This document shows positions 41,811 to 50,342 of a DNA stretch of 64,000 nt, piece by piece. The notes beneath the pieces were generated by a model, which ran no database searches, was not told the DNA's origin, and saw only the letters and a program-made list of their open reading frames with translations. The translations under genes and the position numbers were made by a program. The DNA is from Candidatus Caldilinea saccharophila (GTDB lineage Bacteria; Chloroflexota; Anaerolineae; Caldilineales; Caldilineaceae). Location: contig JADJVW010000063.1 of the NCBI GenBank assembly GCA_016710365.1, positions 1 through 64,000 on the forward strand, read 5' to 3'. The first letter of the stretch is position 1, and every line of letters begins with the position of its first letter.

Positions 41811-43357
41811 TTACTTGCCATGCAACACCAGCTTGTCATCCCGCCCGCCATCGACAGGAAGGCGGCTGCCGTCGCGCCAGTCGTAGTAGCCGAAGTAATA
41901 AGTCAAAGGCGTCTCCGGCGGGGCGGCGGACAGATCGAGCACGTAGGTGTTCGTCAGCACCTCACCGGGCTGCCAGCTTGTTGCGGGTCGTGCATCGCCC
42001 AACGGCTGTGCATCAAGCTGCGCCACGACCTGCTCAGGCGCGCCATCCTCGGCGGCCAACGCTTAGAAGAAAATGTTATAGTCAACGTCCAGCGGCTGCC
42101 GCGGCTGCCAGGTCACTTCCAGCGTCGCCGTGCGCGGCGCTGCCTGCTCGGTCAACTGCGCGCCGAGCACGATCACCTGATTGTCGCCCAGTATGGCGAC
42201 GGGGCGCAGCGGCGGGCGAACCTGCGTGTAGGCAGGCGTCAGGTGGGCAAGGCTCGCCAGCACCACCAACGCCATCATCACCGCCCAATAGACTGGCGTC
42301 TCCAGCTCGGCAAAGATGAGCGGCAACGCGGCGAGCGGTGCGACCAGCAGCGGCGCCACCACCAGCAACCCCTGCCACGGATAGGTAAGCAGCCGATCGG
42401 CGCGGCTGAGTTGCCACAACGGTTCGCTCACACGCAGCGACAGCAAGACGGCGACGACCGCCGCGCCCAGACAAAACCAGAGCAGGCGGCGCAAATGCGG
42501 CGACAGTTGGTTGCGCTGCGTCGCCATACCCCAGGCGCTCAAGACGCCGCCGGCCAGCGCGGCAAAGCCGATCTGGTACGGATGCAAGCCCAAGGCCGTC
42601 GAAGTGCGACCGCCAACTTCGTTGCCTACGTCGAGCAGCGTGTTGAGATGAATGAACTGGCTTGTGAAAGACGTTGCCGGCGGTGCAGCCACTGTCCACA
42701 GCGGGATCAGGCTGGCGATCCCTGCGGCGCCGCTTGCTGCCACGATCAACGCGACCAGCCATCTGCGCTCCACGATCAGGGCATAGAGCAGCAGCATGAC
42801 CGTCACGCCGCCTGCCAGCCCAGCTTGGATCCGCCACATCCAGAGGATGCTCAACGCAGCCACCGCCGCGCCGCTCAACGAACGTCGATCCCGGTAGCTC
42901 GTCAGCCCCGCCAACGCCAATGGCGTTAACGCCAATATCAAGGCATCGCTCACGCTGCCACGCCCATAGACGGTGGCCAGCACCAGCGGCAGCAACATAT
43001 AGCCAAGTCCGGCCAGCCCGGCCCCCAGATCGCCAAAGCGATCCGCCAGCCAGACATAGACGGCGCTGCCGCCCAGCATAAAGCTGAGTACAAAGATGAG
43101 CTGAATCGCCGAGGTCGGCGCGGCGCCCAGACGCAGCAAAGGTTGGGCCAGGAGAAACGCGCCGCTGCCGACGCCGCGCCAGAGGTCTGGCGTCGTCGCC
43201 ACCGAAGCCAGCGCCGTCGGCGTAACGCTCTGAAAAATAGGGGCGAATCCTTCCCACGCCTGCCAGTAGCCTGGATAGAGCGCGGGCGCCCAGGCAAAAT
43301 GCCGAGCAACAGCACCGCCCAAACCCCACACGCCGGAACTCGTTCGTACCTCTCCAT
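41811..43357 (-). pseudogene. Multi-spanning GT-C-like membrane protein with a frameshift and an in-frame TAA
   Basis: The N-terminus MERYERVPACGVWAVLLLGIL starts at 43357 and passes to the main frame (AWAPALYPGYWQAWEGFAPIFQ) if one A is added to the AAAA run at 43296-43299. About ten membrane helices follow. At 42063-42065 a TAA interrupts the same frame: YNIFF-stop-ALAAEDGAPEQVVAQLDAQPLGDARPATSWQPGEV continues to 41811, the usual C-terminal beta domain of such proteins (WQPGEVLTNTYVLDL). The joined product would be about 515 residues. It precedes the paralogous protein at 39794-41719. The indel looks like an error; the nonsense codon may be a real mutation. Confidence 0.75.
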
Positions 43358-43431
43358 GGCGGATTATAGCACGGGTGAGCAGGAAGCTTTGAACGAATGA
43401 GGAGTAAACCGCACGTTACGCACCAGCAATC

Positions 43432-43464
43432 AGAAACTGAGTTTTTTGGAAAAACTCAGTTTCT
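43432..43464. terminator. 15-bp perfect hairpin with 3-base loop (AGAAACTGAGTTTTT)
   Basis: Arms 43432-43446 and 43450-43464 are exact complements around TGG. It lies just past the stop of the DinB-like gene and before the membrane-protein gene, and can end transcription on the minus strand. Its core GAAACT/AGTTTC is shared with the hairpins at 29257 and 29320, so it may be a mobile palindrome used as terminator. Confidence 0.6.
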
Positions 43465-43472
43465 TCGCTCTG

Positions 43473-43940
43473 TCAGCGAATTTTCTTGCTTTCGATGTTG
43501 GCGTGCAAATCGAGGTAGCGCAGCCAGCCGCGCGCGCTCAGCGGGCCAAAGTCATTGTGGGGCGCCTTGGCGTCATCGCCGATGCCGGCAGTTTGGAGCC
43601 GTGCGGCGAGCGCCACCGTTTCGGCGCGCGTCTGCCGGAAGAAGGCGCGTTGCTCGTCGAGCGTCAAATCTGTGCCAGGCCGATAGTCATTGTACTCGTC
43701 GCGCGTGGCCGGTCCGCCCAGGAAAATCTTGAGCCGGCGCTGCCCCCAGCGTTCGATGCCAGAAATGTGTCGCAACACTTTGCTGGCCTGAAGCGGGTCT
43801 TGCGCGGCGGCCGCGCGCTGGTCGACGGCGACGCCGTCCGTTTCCAGCGTGGTCTTCCATTCGCCGAGGCTTTTCGCGCGAGCGGGCCGTTCGACAAAAA
43901 GACCTGCCGCCACCTGCATAACGCTTTCCTTCAATCCCAT
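43473..43940 (-). CDS. DinB-like/DUF1569-type protein
   Basis: A 155-residue predicted four-helix protein. Three histidine sites fit a DinB-type metal centre: KVLRHISGIERW, APHNDFGPLSARGW and LDLHANIESKK. The HNDFGPLSARGWLRYLDLHA block is the typical C-terminal signature of DUF1569/DinB_2 proteins. The ATG at 43940 lies 22 bases after the stop of the preceding hypothetical gene, so the two are probably co-transcribed. Function unknown. Confidence 0.75.
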   Translation of the reverse strand: MGLKESVMQVAAGLFVERPARAKSLGEWKTTLETDGVAVDQRAAAAQDPLQASKVLRHISGIERWGQRRLKIFLGGPATRDEYNDYRPGTDLTLDEQRAFFRQTRAETVALAARLQTAGIGDDAKAPHNDFGPLSARGWLRYLDLHANIESKKIR

Positions 43941-43961
43941 AACGCATCCTTCTCTGAAGTT

Positions 43962-44516
43962 TTACTTGTCGCTGCGCGGACGGCTGTCCAACAGCACGCC
44001 GCCACCCTCGGCGCCGCTTGGCTCCTTGTCCAGCGTAGCTTGGAGCTGGTCGAGACGCCGGATGTAGATTTCCAATCGTTCCAATTCAGGCACTGTTAAT
44101 CCGTAACGATTGATGGGGTGTTGGAGCAGCCGGGCGACATCAAGCGACACGATGCGCGCCAATTCGGTGGCGGAGCGGAAATCGAGCCACGGGCGCGGGG
44201 AGAAACGCTGGAATTCCTGCGCCGCCGGCGTCGGGCGCGGGCTGCGGCGCAGCGGAAGCACCGCGCGCTCCAGCCGCCAGGCAGTCTCCCATTCCAGACC
44301 GGCCGGCGCGGTGATGTCGTTGCCGAGCAGAAAATAGACGCGGTCACAGTTAGCGATGCGCTCGAAGATCTCTTCGTGGGTGGGGAGCAACGGCGGCGTG
44401 CGGCGAATCTCTATCGGCGTCTGCACGGGCAATTCGGCAATCGCCTTGCCAATGACGCCGCGTTCCGCTTCCAGATCCAGGGTGACGCCAACAAAAATGC
44501 GTAAGGTTTCAGTCAT
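43962..44516 (-). CDS. Conserved hypothetical protein with DUF4062-like N-terminus
   Basis: A 184-residue soluble protein. RIFVGVTLDLEAERGVIGKAIAELP resembles the start of DUF4062/TIR-like sensor proteins (strand followed by DLxxER), and CDRVYFLLGNDITAPAGLEWETAW resembles the second Rossmann strand with its binding loop. The rest is helical and Arg-rich. I cannot assign a function. It lies eight bases from the end of the histidine kinase gene on the same strand, but is downstream of it and may belong to its transcript. Confidence 0.55.
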   Translation of the reverse strand: MTETLRIFVGVTLDLEAERGVIGKAIAELPVQTPIEIRRTPPLLPTHEEIFERIANCDRVYFLLGNDITAPAGLEWETAWRLERAVLPLRRSPRPTPAAQEFQRFSPRPWLDFRSATELARIVSLDVARLLQHPINRYGLTVPELERLEIYIRRLDQLQATLDKEPSGAEGGGVLLDSRPRSDK

Positions 44517-44524
44517 GCACTGGA

Positions 44525-46186
44525 TTATGCCACTAGAGGAAACGAAACGACAAAGGTCGTCCCTCGGCCCGAAGTATTCTCCACCACGACGCGCCCATGA
44601 TTCTGTTCGATCAACTCCTTGACAATCGAAAGGCCAAGTCCGGCGCCGCTTCCCATGCTGTTCCGTCCCCCCGTGACGCGGCTGCGGACTTTGTCGGCGC
44701 GATAGAAGCGGTCGAAGATGTAGGGCAAATCTTCGGGCGGGACGCCGGCGCCGGTGTCAGTCACGCGCACCAACAGATGGCGTCCATCGACCGCAGTCGA
44801 AAGCTTGACCTTGCCGCCGGGCGGCGTATATTTGATCGCGTTGTCGAGCAGATTCAGGATCGCCTCCTCGATTTGTTCGAGATGCACCTTGACCACGGGC
44901 AGGGAGTCCGGCGCAGTGACTGCCAATGTGACGCTCACTGCCTGCGCACGCAGTTGCAGGATCGCGCCCGCGTTGTGCAACACCGGCGCCAGATCGGCGA
45001 CGGTTTCCGGCGGCGGCGCCAGGCCGCTCTCCAGATGCGACAGGTCAAGCAGCGCGTTGGCCAGCCGCGCCAGGCGATCCGCTTCGGATTCGATCTCGGC
45101 CAGATAGCGTGCAGAAAGGTCAGGCGCTTCATCGCCGAGCGAGCGGACGGCCTCGATGCGCAGCTTGATATTGGTCAACGGTGTGCGCAACTCGTGGCTG
45201 GCATTGGCGACAAAGGCGCGCTGCTGGTCAAGCATCGTGCGCACCTCGCCAACCATGAAATTGAAAGCGCGCGCCAGTGCGCCAAGTTCGTCACTGCTCT
45301 GCACCGGCACTTGATGCGCCAGGTCGCCCTGCGCCGCGGCCAAAGCAGCCTGTTCCAGCCGCAGCACCGGTCGCACCAATTGGCGGCTGATCCACACAGC
45401 GAGCAAAGTCGAAGCCAGCACCGCGACGATCCCGGCCAGCAAGATGGTCAAGACAAGCTCACTCGCTTTTGCCGCCACGACCTGCATTGGCTTGCTCAAC
45501 TGGACGACGCCGAGGATTTCGCTCCCCTGTTGGATCGGCGCGGCGGCAAAGAGCGTCGGCGCGCCGGTGAGTGGATCGGCGCGCATATCCGTCACCTCAG
45601 CGCCGGCCAGTGCGGTGCGGATTTCAGGATAGTCGCGCTGCACCGCGATCTGATGAATCGCATATTGACTGTCGGCGACTGGATGTCCCTTTTTATCGAG
45701 AATCGTCACGCGCGCACCAGAATCGTTGGCGTAGACATTGGCTACCCCTTGCAGGCGGGGAAGGGCGATATCCGGCGGGAGTGGCAAAGATGTAGGCAGC
45801 GGGGGCGCGTCTCCATCTTCTTTTTCGCCTTCATCCTGATAGCGCTCATCATATCGGGATTTGTGGTTGTCATCTGAAGACGCGTGTTCGGCTTCCCATC
45901 GCTGGTATTGCTCAAACTCAGTGGCGTATCCACTCAGCGGATCTTCAAGCGCGTTGGCGGCCAGAAAAGCAGCCACTTCGAGATCGTGTTCGGCCGCGTC
46001 GAGATAGGTGTTGTAGACGGCGCGCCCCAGCCAGAAGGTGAGCAGCGCCAGGATGAGCAGAAAAGCGCCGCCGTAGGCGATCGCCATGCGCGTTTGCAAA
46101 CTACGCTGCCACGGCCAGCGATCCGGTGGAGGCGGCTCTTGGGTGGGTGTGACCAATGTAACGCCCTGCCGGGCGGGTGGGCGCAC
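44525..46186 (-). CDS. Membrane sensor histidine kinase
   Basis: A 553-residue two-component sensor kinase. Order: cytoplasmic N-tail, TM1 (about 36-57), an extracytoplasmic sensor of about 180 residues with an acidic, His-rich insert (SSDDNHKSRYDERYQDEGEKEDGD), TM2 (about 243-263), HAMP, HisKA with the phospho-acceptor in FVANASHELRTPL (His near 329), and HATPase_c with N box NLLDNAIKYTP, DTGAGVPPEDLPYIFDRFYR and GSGAGLGLSIVKEL. The GTG start follows the regulator's TGA directly (TGAGTG). The charged insert could bind a metal ion (inference). It pairs with the OmpR-type regulator upstream. Confidence 0.92.
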   Translation of the reverse strand: MRPPARQGVTLVTPTQEPPPPDRWPWQRSLQTRMAIAYGGAFLLILALLTFWLGRAVYNTYLDAAEHDLEVAAFLAANALEDPLSGYATEFEQYQRWEAEHASSDDNHKSRYDERYQDEGEKEDGDAPPLPTSLPLPPDIALPRLQGVANVYANDSGARVTILDKKGHPVADSQYAIHQIAVQRDYPEIRTALAGAEVTDMRADPLTGAPTLFAAAPIQQGSEILGVVQLSKPMQVVAAKASELVLTILLAGIVAVLASTLLAVWISRQLVRPVLRLEQAALAAAQGDLAHQVPVQSSDELGALARAFNFMVGEVRTMLDQQRAFVANASHELRTPLTNIKLRIEAVRSLGDEAPDLSARYLAEIESEADRLARLANALLDLSHLESGLAPPPETVADLAPVLHNAGAILQLRAQAVSVTLAVTAPDSLPVVKVHLEQIEEAILNLLDNAIKYTPPGGKVKLSTAVDGRHLLVRVTDTGAGVPPEDLPYIFDRFYRADKVRSRVTGGRNSMGSGAGLGLSIVKELIEQNHGRVVVENTSGRGTTFVVSFPLVA

Positions 46187-46906
46187 TCATCGCAGCTCGT
46201 TTGCCGAAACCAGCCGGTAGCCGACGCCGCGCACGGTCAGAAGCAACTGTGGCGCGCCGGGTTCTTCTTCCAGCTTCTCGCGCAGCCAGCGCATATGCAC
46301 ATCCACGGTGCGCGGGTCGCCCACCCATTCCTCCCCCCACACCTGGTCGAGCAGGTCGCCGCGGCGCACAACCGCGCCATCGGCGTCGAGCAACTTTACC
46401 AGCAACAAGGCATATTCGCGCTGGGTAAGACTCACAATGTCGCCCTGGCGCGTGATCTGATGGCGGCGCCGGTCGATGGCAAGGGCGCCAAGCTGTTCAG
46501 GCTTCTCATCATCCGAGGCAGCGGCGGAGCGCGCGGTCAGGACGACGCGGCGCAAATTGGCGCGTATCCGCGCCAGCAACTCCCGGAAGCTGAAGGGCTT
46601 GACGATATAGTCGTCGGCGCCCAATTCGAGGCCGAGCACGCGATCCAACTCCTCGCCGCGCGCCGTGAGCATCAGGATTGGCACGTCGCTCTCACTGCGC
46701 AAAGTGCGGCAGACCTCCCAGCCCTGCATCCCCGGCATCATCACGTCGAGCAAAACGAGATCGGGCTGGCGCGTGCGGGCAATCGCCAGCGCTTCGGCGC
46801 CGTTGCCCGTTGCGATCACCTGAAACCCTTCGCGTTCCAACTGATGTTGGAGGACATCCACAATCATTTCGTCGTCGTCGGCAAGTAGTATCGAACACTG
46901 ATCCAT
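46187..46906 (-). CDS. OmpR/PhoB-family response regulator
   Basis: A 239-residue DNA-binding regulator. The receiver has acidic residues LLADDDEM, phospho-acceptor D54 in LVLLDVMMPG and conserved Lys in ADDYIVKPF; the C-terminal winged helix carries LTQREYALLLVKLLDADGAVVRRGDLLDQVWGEEWVGDPRTVDVHMRWLREKLEEEPGAPQLLLTVRGVGYRL. The ATG at 46906 is preferred to the GTG two codons upstream. It lies about 145 bases downstream of the ferric-reductase-like gene on the same strand. A possible target is the direct repeat at 51066-51089. Confidence 0.93.
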   Translation of the reverse strand: MDQCSILLADDDEMIVDVLQHQLEREGFQVIATGNGAEALAIARTRQPDLVLLDVMMPGMQGWEVCRTLRSESDVPILMLTARGEELDRVLGLELGADDYIVKPFSFRELLARIRANLRRVVLTARSAAASDDEKPEQLGALAIDRRRHQITRQGDIVSLTQREYALLLVKLLDADGAVVRRGDLLDQVWGEEWVGDPRTVDVHMRWLREKLEEEPGAPQLLLTVRGVGYRLVSANELR

Positions 46907-47052
46907 AGACACTCACGACCAGGGAGGCAGACATTTAGGGCCTCGCCCATCTTTTTCAGCAAGCCGGTCACACGCAAGCCATTATAGCACTGCGCCGTTC
47001 ACGCTCGGAACACATCAGCGATTGTTCCTCAGACTGCAAAGCGAAGCGTTTC

Positions 47053-47866
47053 TCAACCTGGGAGGTCCGCCGTCCCGCTGCGACCGGCTGAGGCTGGATG
47101 ACTACTGTGTACAGCCCGCATCACAGGTTGTCGAACTGCGTCGCGCGCCGGTGACTTGCGGCCGCGTTGGATAGCCAGCACGCGATAGATCGTTGCAAAG
47201 AGCAGCGTGGCGCCGGTGGCAATGTACATCGCATAGACCACGGGTTGACTGCTGTCCGTGCCCGCCAGCAAGCCGTGTATAAGCGCCAGCCCAAAGGCCA
47301 GATAGGTCAGATAATGCAGAAGCCGCCACATGCGCCGGCTGATCAAGCTGCGCAGATAGAAGCTGGCGATCAGCGCGAGGCTGAGGTAGAGCGCCAACGA
47401 CCCCAACCCAGTCCAGAGCGGACGGTAAGGGGCACGGAAGGGGATCAGCAAGTCGAACAGATCAAAGCCGATATAGGCGTCGCCGAGCAGCACGGCGGCG
47501 TGCACGACGGCAAAGACCATCGCCAGCATGGGCGGGAACTCGTGCATGTCGTAGAGCATCGTGCCATCGACCGACCCCTTGACCATCTTGCTGCTGATGG
47601 TACGCCCCCACAGCGTCGCCAGCCAGGCAAGGAAGGCCAACAGCCCGCCCGCGCGCCTCCACATACCAGAAGGCTTTTGTGCCCGCGCCAGCGTCAACCC
47701 ATCGTCTGCGCCTCGCTGCTCGCGACTGCCAGGCTGCTCGGCAGGTGACGGCTATGACGATACTCCACAACGCCTGCACGCCGAAGACAAGCGCCACGCC
47801 CGCACCGATACCCAGCCCAATGAAGAAGAGATCGTCCTGTTTTGACGTTGTCATTTGTGTTGTCAT
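47053..47866 (-). pseudogene. Ferric-reductase-like transmembrane protein, apparent frameshift after TM1
   Basis: The first helix (MTTQMTTSKQDDLFFIGLGIGAGVALVFGVQALWSIVIAVT) starts at 47866 in one frame; the remaining helices (GMWRRAGGLLAFLAWLATLWGR, then a heme-type MHEFPPMLAMVFAVVHAAVLLGD, and RMWRLLHYLTYLAFGLALIHGLLAG) lie in another, ending at 47053. A one-base indel near 47740-47755 joins them through SPAEQPGSREQRGADDG. The paired histidines MHEFPP, VVHAAVL, LLHYLTY and LIHGLLA fit the bis-heme b ferric reductase-like (MsrQ/FRE) fold. No NAD(P)H/FAD domain is attached, so it would receive electrons from another carrier. The C-terminal tail is polar. Confidence 0.75.
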
Positions 47867-47917
47867 CGTACTTGTCCTGAACTATTCATCTGGCTGTTCA
47901 GCCTGGCGTCTCATAGG

Positions 47918-48003
47918 CCACGGATTTGACGGATTTGACGGAAAAAGCCGGATGATTTTCGGAGTAAATCCGTGAAAATCCGCCTCATCCGTTTCATCCG
48001 TGG
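47918..48003. repeat. Short-tandem-repeat element with inverted ends (ACGGATTTG type)
   Basis: CCACGGAT opens and ATCCGTGG closes the element. The left half is tandem GGATTTGACGGATTTGACGG, the right TCCGCCTCATCCGTTTCATCC. It lies between the Pro-rich protein gene and the ferric-reductase-like gene. Confidence 0.6.
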
Positions 48004-48043
48004 TCGATTTTTTTTGCCAGGCATGTATCGTTACGAAATCGTC

Positions 48044-48529
48044 TCATGAACCGCCGCTGCTGACGCCGCCAGCGTTCCCGTGATTGCTGCCATCACCGCT
48101 GGAAGACGGAGGCGGTGGGGGCGGCAAGTTCGGCATCGACGGCAGCGGCGCCAGGGTGGGCAGCGCGGCCAACGCGGGCAGGTCCGGCAAAGCAAGCGCA
48201 GCAACGCCAGCGGCGGCATCGGCTGGCTGCACGCGACCCGGCGCTATCTTCAGCGTCGGCACGGGAGCAATCGTGAGCGGCGCCAGGGTGGGCAGCGCCC
48301 TGGGCGTCGTCCGTGATTGGATTGCGGCGACCGGCGCCACGGTTAGTGATGTGCTGCTGAGAGTTGTCAGCGGATCTGCCTGCGTGTCCGCCTGGGCATT
48401 GTCCAGATGGGCCACCAGGTTCCAGCCGCCGAGCAGCGCAGCCGCGGCCACCATCGATACTGCGGTTTTGGCTGAAGCGCCAAAACGTGATGGCTTGCGT
48501 TTAGTTGGTCGTGTCGTTGTGGTCTTCAT
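48044..48529 (-). CDS. Exported Pro/Ala-rich protein of unknown function
   Basis: A 161-residue protein from the ATG at 48529 (MKTTTTRPTKRKPSRF), with a basic N-terminus followed by a hydrophobic signal/anchor (TAVSMVAAAALLGGWNLVAHL) and a low-complexity exterior: repeated LPTLAPL/LPDLPALAALPTLAPLPSMPNL, six prolines in a row, then a Ser/Gly tail. No cysteine pairs or enzymatic motif. It lies between the ApbE gene and the ferric-reductase-like gene, so it may be a cell-wall-spanning or partner protein of that system. I see no FMN-attachment motif of the usual S/G-A-T type. Confidence 0.65.
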   Translation of the reverse strand: MKTTTTRPTKRKPSRFGASAKTAVSMVAAAALLGGWNLVAHLDNAQADTQADPLTTLSSTSLTVAPVAAIQSRTTPRALPTLAPLTIAPVPTLKIAPGRVQPADAAAGVAALALPDLPALAALPTLAPLPSMPNLPPPPPPSSSGDGSNHGNAGGVSSGGS

Positions 48530-48615
48530 AGGTTCATTTCCAGTTATTGAGCCACGTTCATCCACTCAATCTGCGTGATCAGCGTGCTATTTCCATCTTC
48601 CTAAGTCGCACCTTT

Positions 48616-49644
48616 TTAACTTGACGCGCCGGCGGCTTCAACGGCATCGAGCCGTGTCGCCAGCCCAGGCGTCGTCAAAACGCGGCCGTCGGCTGTATAG
48701 ACCAAGCCCTCGATGCCGGCCATCTGCGCCAGATAGTCGAGGCCCGCTTCCGCGCCCAGCAGCAGCGCGGCCTTGGCAAAAACTTCCGCCAGCACAGTGC
48801 GTTGGGCAATGACAGTGACCGAAAGCGCATCGGTGTCGGCGGGACGTCCGCTGCGCGGGTCGATCAGGTGATGCTGCGTGCGTGCACCCTGGCGCCAACG
48901 ACGTTTCATGGTGGTCGAAGTCGCCAGTCCGGCATGGTCGAGCAAGAGCCGGGCGATCCAGAGCGTGCGATCTAGCGGGTGCTCGATGGTCACGGCCCAG
49001 CCGCGCGGGTCGCCCGGTTGTCCGTGTGCGTAGAGATCGCCGCCCGCGTTGACCAGAAAAGCACCTTCGCGCAGCAACAACTCCGCCGCCCGATCAACCG
49101 TCCAGCCCTTGCCAATGCCGCCGAGGTCGAGACGCACGCCGGCTGGTTTGGCGGCAACGCCCGTCGCGCGGTCGAGGCGGATATCGGCGTAACCGGCCAT
49201 GCGTCGCCGCGTCACCTGCGGCGCATCTACGGCGCTTTCAGGCACGCGCCATTGAAAGTCATCGCGCGCCACGATACATTCAAACGAGCGGTCGTAACCG
49301 GCGTGCTCCAGCTCAGCCAGGAGGGTAGGATCGTATAATCCGTCAGTCTTCCTGGCCGCCCACAACGCTGTCTCCACGACGGCAAAGAATTCGGGCGACA
49401 ACGCGCAGGGAGCGTCATCCACCCTGTTGAAGCGTGAAAGCTCACTGTCCGGTAGAAAGCGGCTCATCCTCTGTTCGGCCTGGTGGAAGAGCCGCTCGAC
49501 GGCGGCGGTTTGATCGTCGCCGTCGCCGTAATGCGCCACTTCGACGGATGTATTCATGGCTCGAAAGTCATGCCGCCGCCACTGCCAGCGGTTGAGCGGC
49601 GCCGTGGTGGCAGCGTGAGACATTCGTGCGATCCCTGGAATCAT
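48616..49644 (-). CDS. apbE: FAD:protein FMN transferase (ApbE family)
   Basis: ApbE enzymes attach FMN covalently to Thr/Ser residues of redox proteins outside the membrane, or bind FAD. The protein has MSRFLPDSELSRFN, GLYDPTLLAELEHAGYD, VRLDLGGIGKGWTVDRAAELL, FLVNAGGDLYAHG and HHLIDPRSGRPADTDALSVTVIAQRTVLAEVFAKAALLLG, which are the family's nucleotide-binding and metal-site blocks in order. No signal peptide is evident. I take the ATG at 49644; the ATG at 49623 is equally possible, and neither has a strong ribosome site. It follows the His-rich coiled-coil gene by 16 bases. Its flavinylation target is not apparent in the cluster. Confidence 0.88.
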   Translation of the reverse strand: MIPGIARMSHAATTAPLNRWQWRRHDFRAMNTSVEVAHYGDGDDQTAAVERLFHQAEQRMSRFLPDSELSRFNRVDDAPCALSPEFFAVVETALWAARKTDGLYDPTLLAELEHAGYDRSFECIVARDDFQWRVPESAVDAPQVTRRRMAGYADIRLDRATGVAAKPAGVRLDLGGIGKGWTVDRAAELLLREGAFLVNAGGDLYAHGQPGDPRGWAVTIEHPLDRTLWIARLLLDHAGLATSTTMKRRWRQGARTQHHLIDPRSGRPADTDALSVTVIAQRTVLAEVFAKAALLLGAEAGLDYLAQMAGIEGLVYTADGRVLTTPGLATRLDAVEAAGASS

Positions 49645-49660
49645 GACGGTTGACGCCGGG

Positions 49661-50326
49661 TTAGTCATCGTCACCGTGCTCTTCATGATCGCCGTGCTCG
49701 TCATGGTCACCGCTCTCCTCTTCACGATCTTCGTGCTCGGCATCGCCCTTGTTGCTGGCGAACTGGCCGGCGTTGTCGGAGGCTACGGCGGTCTGCGCCT
49801 GTTGACGGGCGGTCAGGTCGCGGTAGGCGCGCTGAAGCTGCTCGGTCGCCGCACTGAGTTGTGCGGCCAGTTGCGCATCCGTAGCCTGAAGCGCCGCCAG
49901 TTCCTGCTGAAAGGCCAGGGCGTCCTGTTCGATGGTCTGTTGGAGCGCCGTGACCTGTTGCTGCTGCGCTTCGAGCGCCGCGGCCTTTTCTTGCGCCGCG
50001 GCGCCGGCGGCTTCCACTTCAGTTTGCATTTGCGCTATTCGCGCCTGCGCCTGTGCGTCCAGTTCGGCGAGCGTCTGTTTGCTTTGTCCCACCTGGGCGG
50101 CCAGCGCCGCTTCGCGTGCGGCCAACGCCGTTTGCATGGCGGCGAGATCGGCGGCAGTCTCGGCGTTTTGGCTGCTCATCCCGGCGCTTTCGACCCCAGC
50201 GGGCTGATTCTCCACAGGCGCGGGTTGATTGGCGGCGCTGGCGACAAAATTACCGAAAGTCACAACGCCGGCTGTGATCAGGGCGGCGAAAAAGCCGGCC
50301 AGGATCAGCGATTGCGTACGATTCAT
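49661..50326 (-). CDS. Secreted/anchored coiled-coil protein with a His/Asp/Glu-rich tail
   Basis: A 221-residue protein. The ATG at 50326 follows GAAGGAG. A signal/anchor (SLILAGFFAALITAGVVTFGNFVASA, about 5-30) is followed by an Ala/Gln-rich coiled coil (about 55-175; TALAAREAALAAQVGQSKQTL, LQQTIEQDALAFQQELAALQ) and a highly charged end with repeated DHDEHGDHEEHG. The histidine/acid tail looks metal-binding (inference). It lies between a related coiled-coil gene and apbE. No known family recognised. Confidence 0.7.
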   Translation of the reverse strand: MNRTQSLILAGFFAALITAGVVTFGNFVASAANQPAPVENQPAGVESAGMSSQNAETAADLAAMQTALAAREAALAAQVGQSKQTLAELDAQAQARIAQMQTEVEAAGAAAQEKAAALEAQQQQVTALQQTIEQDALAFQQELAALQATDAQLAAQLSAATEQLQRAYRDLTARQQAQTAVASDNAGQFASNKGDAEHEDREEESGDHDEHGDHEEHGDDD

Positions 50327-50342
50327 GAGGATGCTCCTTCGC

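Noticed and set aside
41720..41851. 44-residue N-terminal extension of the PTPS-related protein
   Set aside because: Encoded by tandem CTCTGCGT repeats; the GTG at 41719 gives a sensible start.
41811..42059. 82-codon minus-strand ORF as a separate small gene
   Set aside because: It continues the frame of the upstream membrane protein past a TAA and resembles that protein family's C-terminal domain.
42082..43329. 415-codon minus-strand ORF in another frame over the GT-C-like gene
   Set aside because: Cys/Arg-rich out-of-frame reading; the overlapping frame encodes clear membrane helices.
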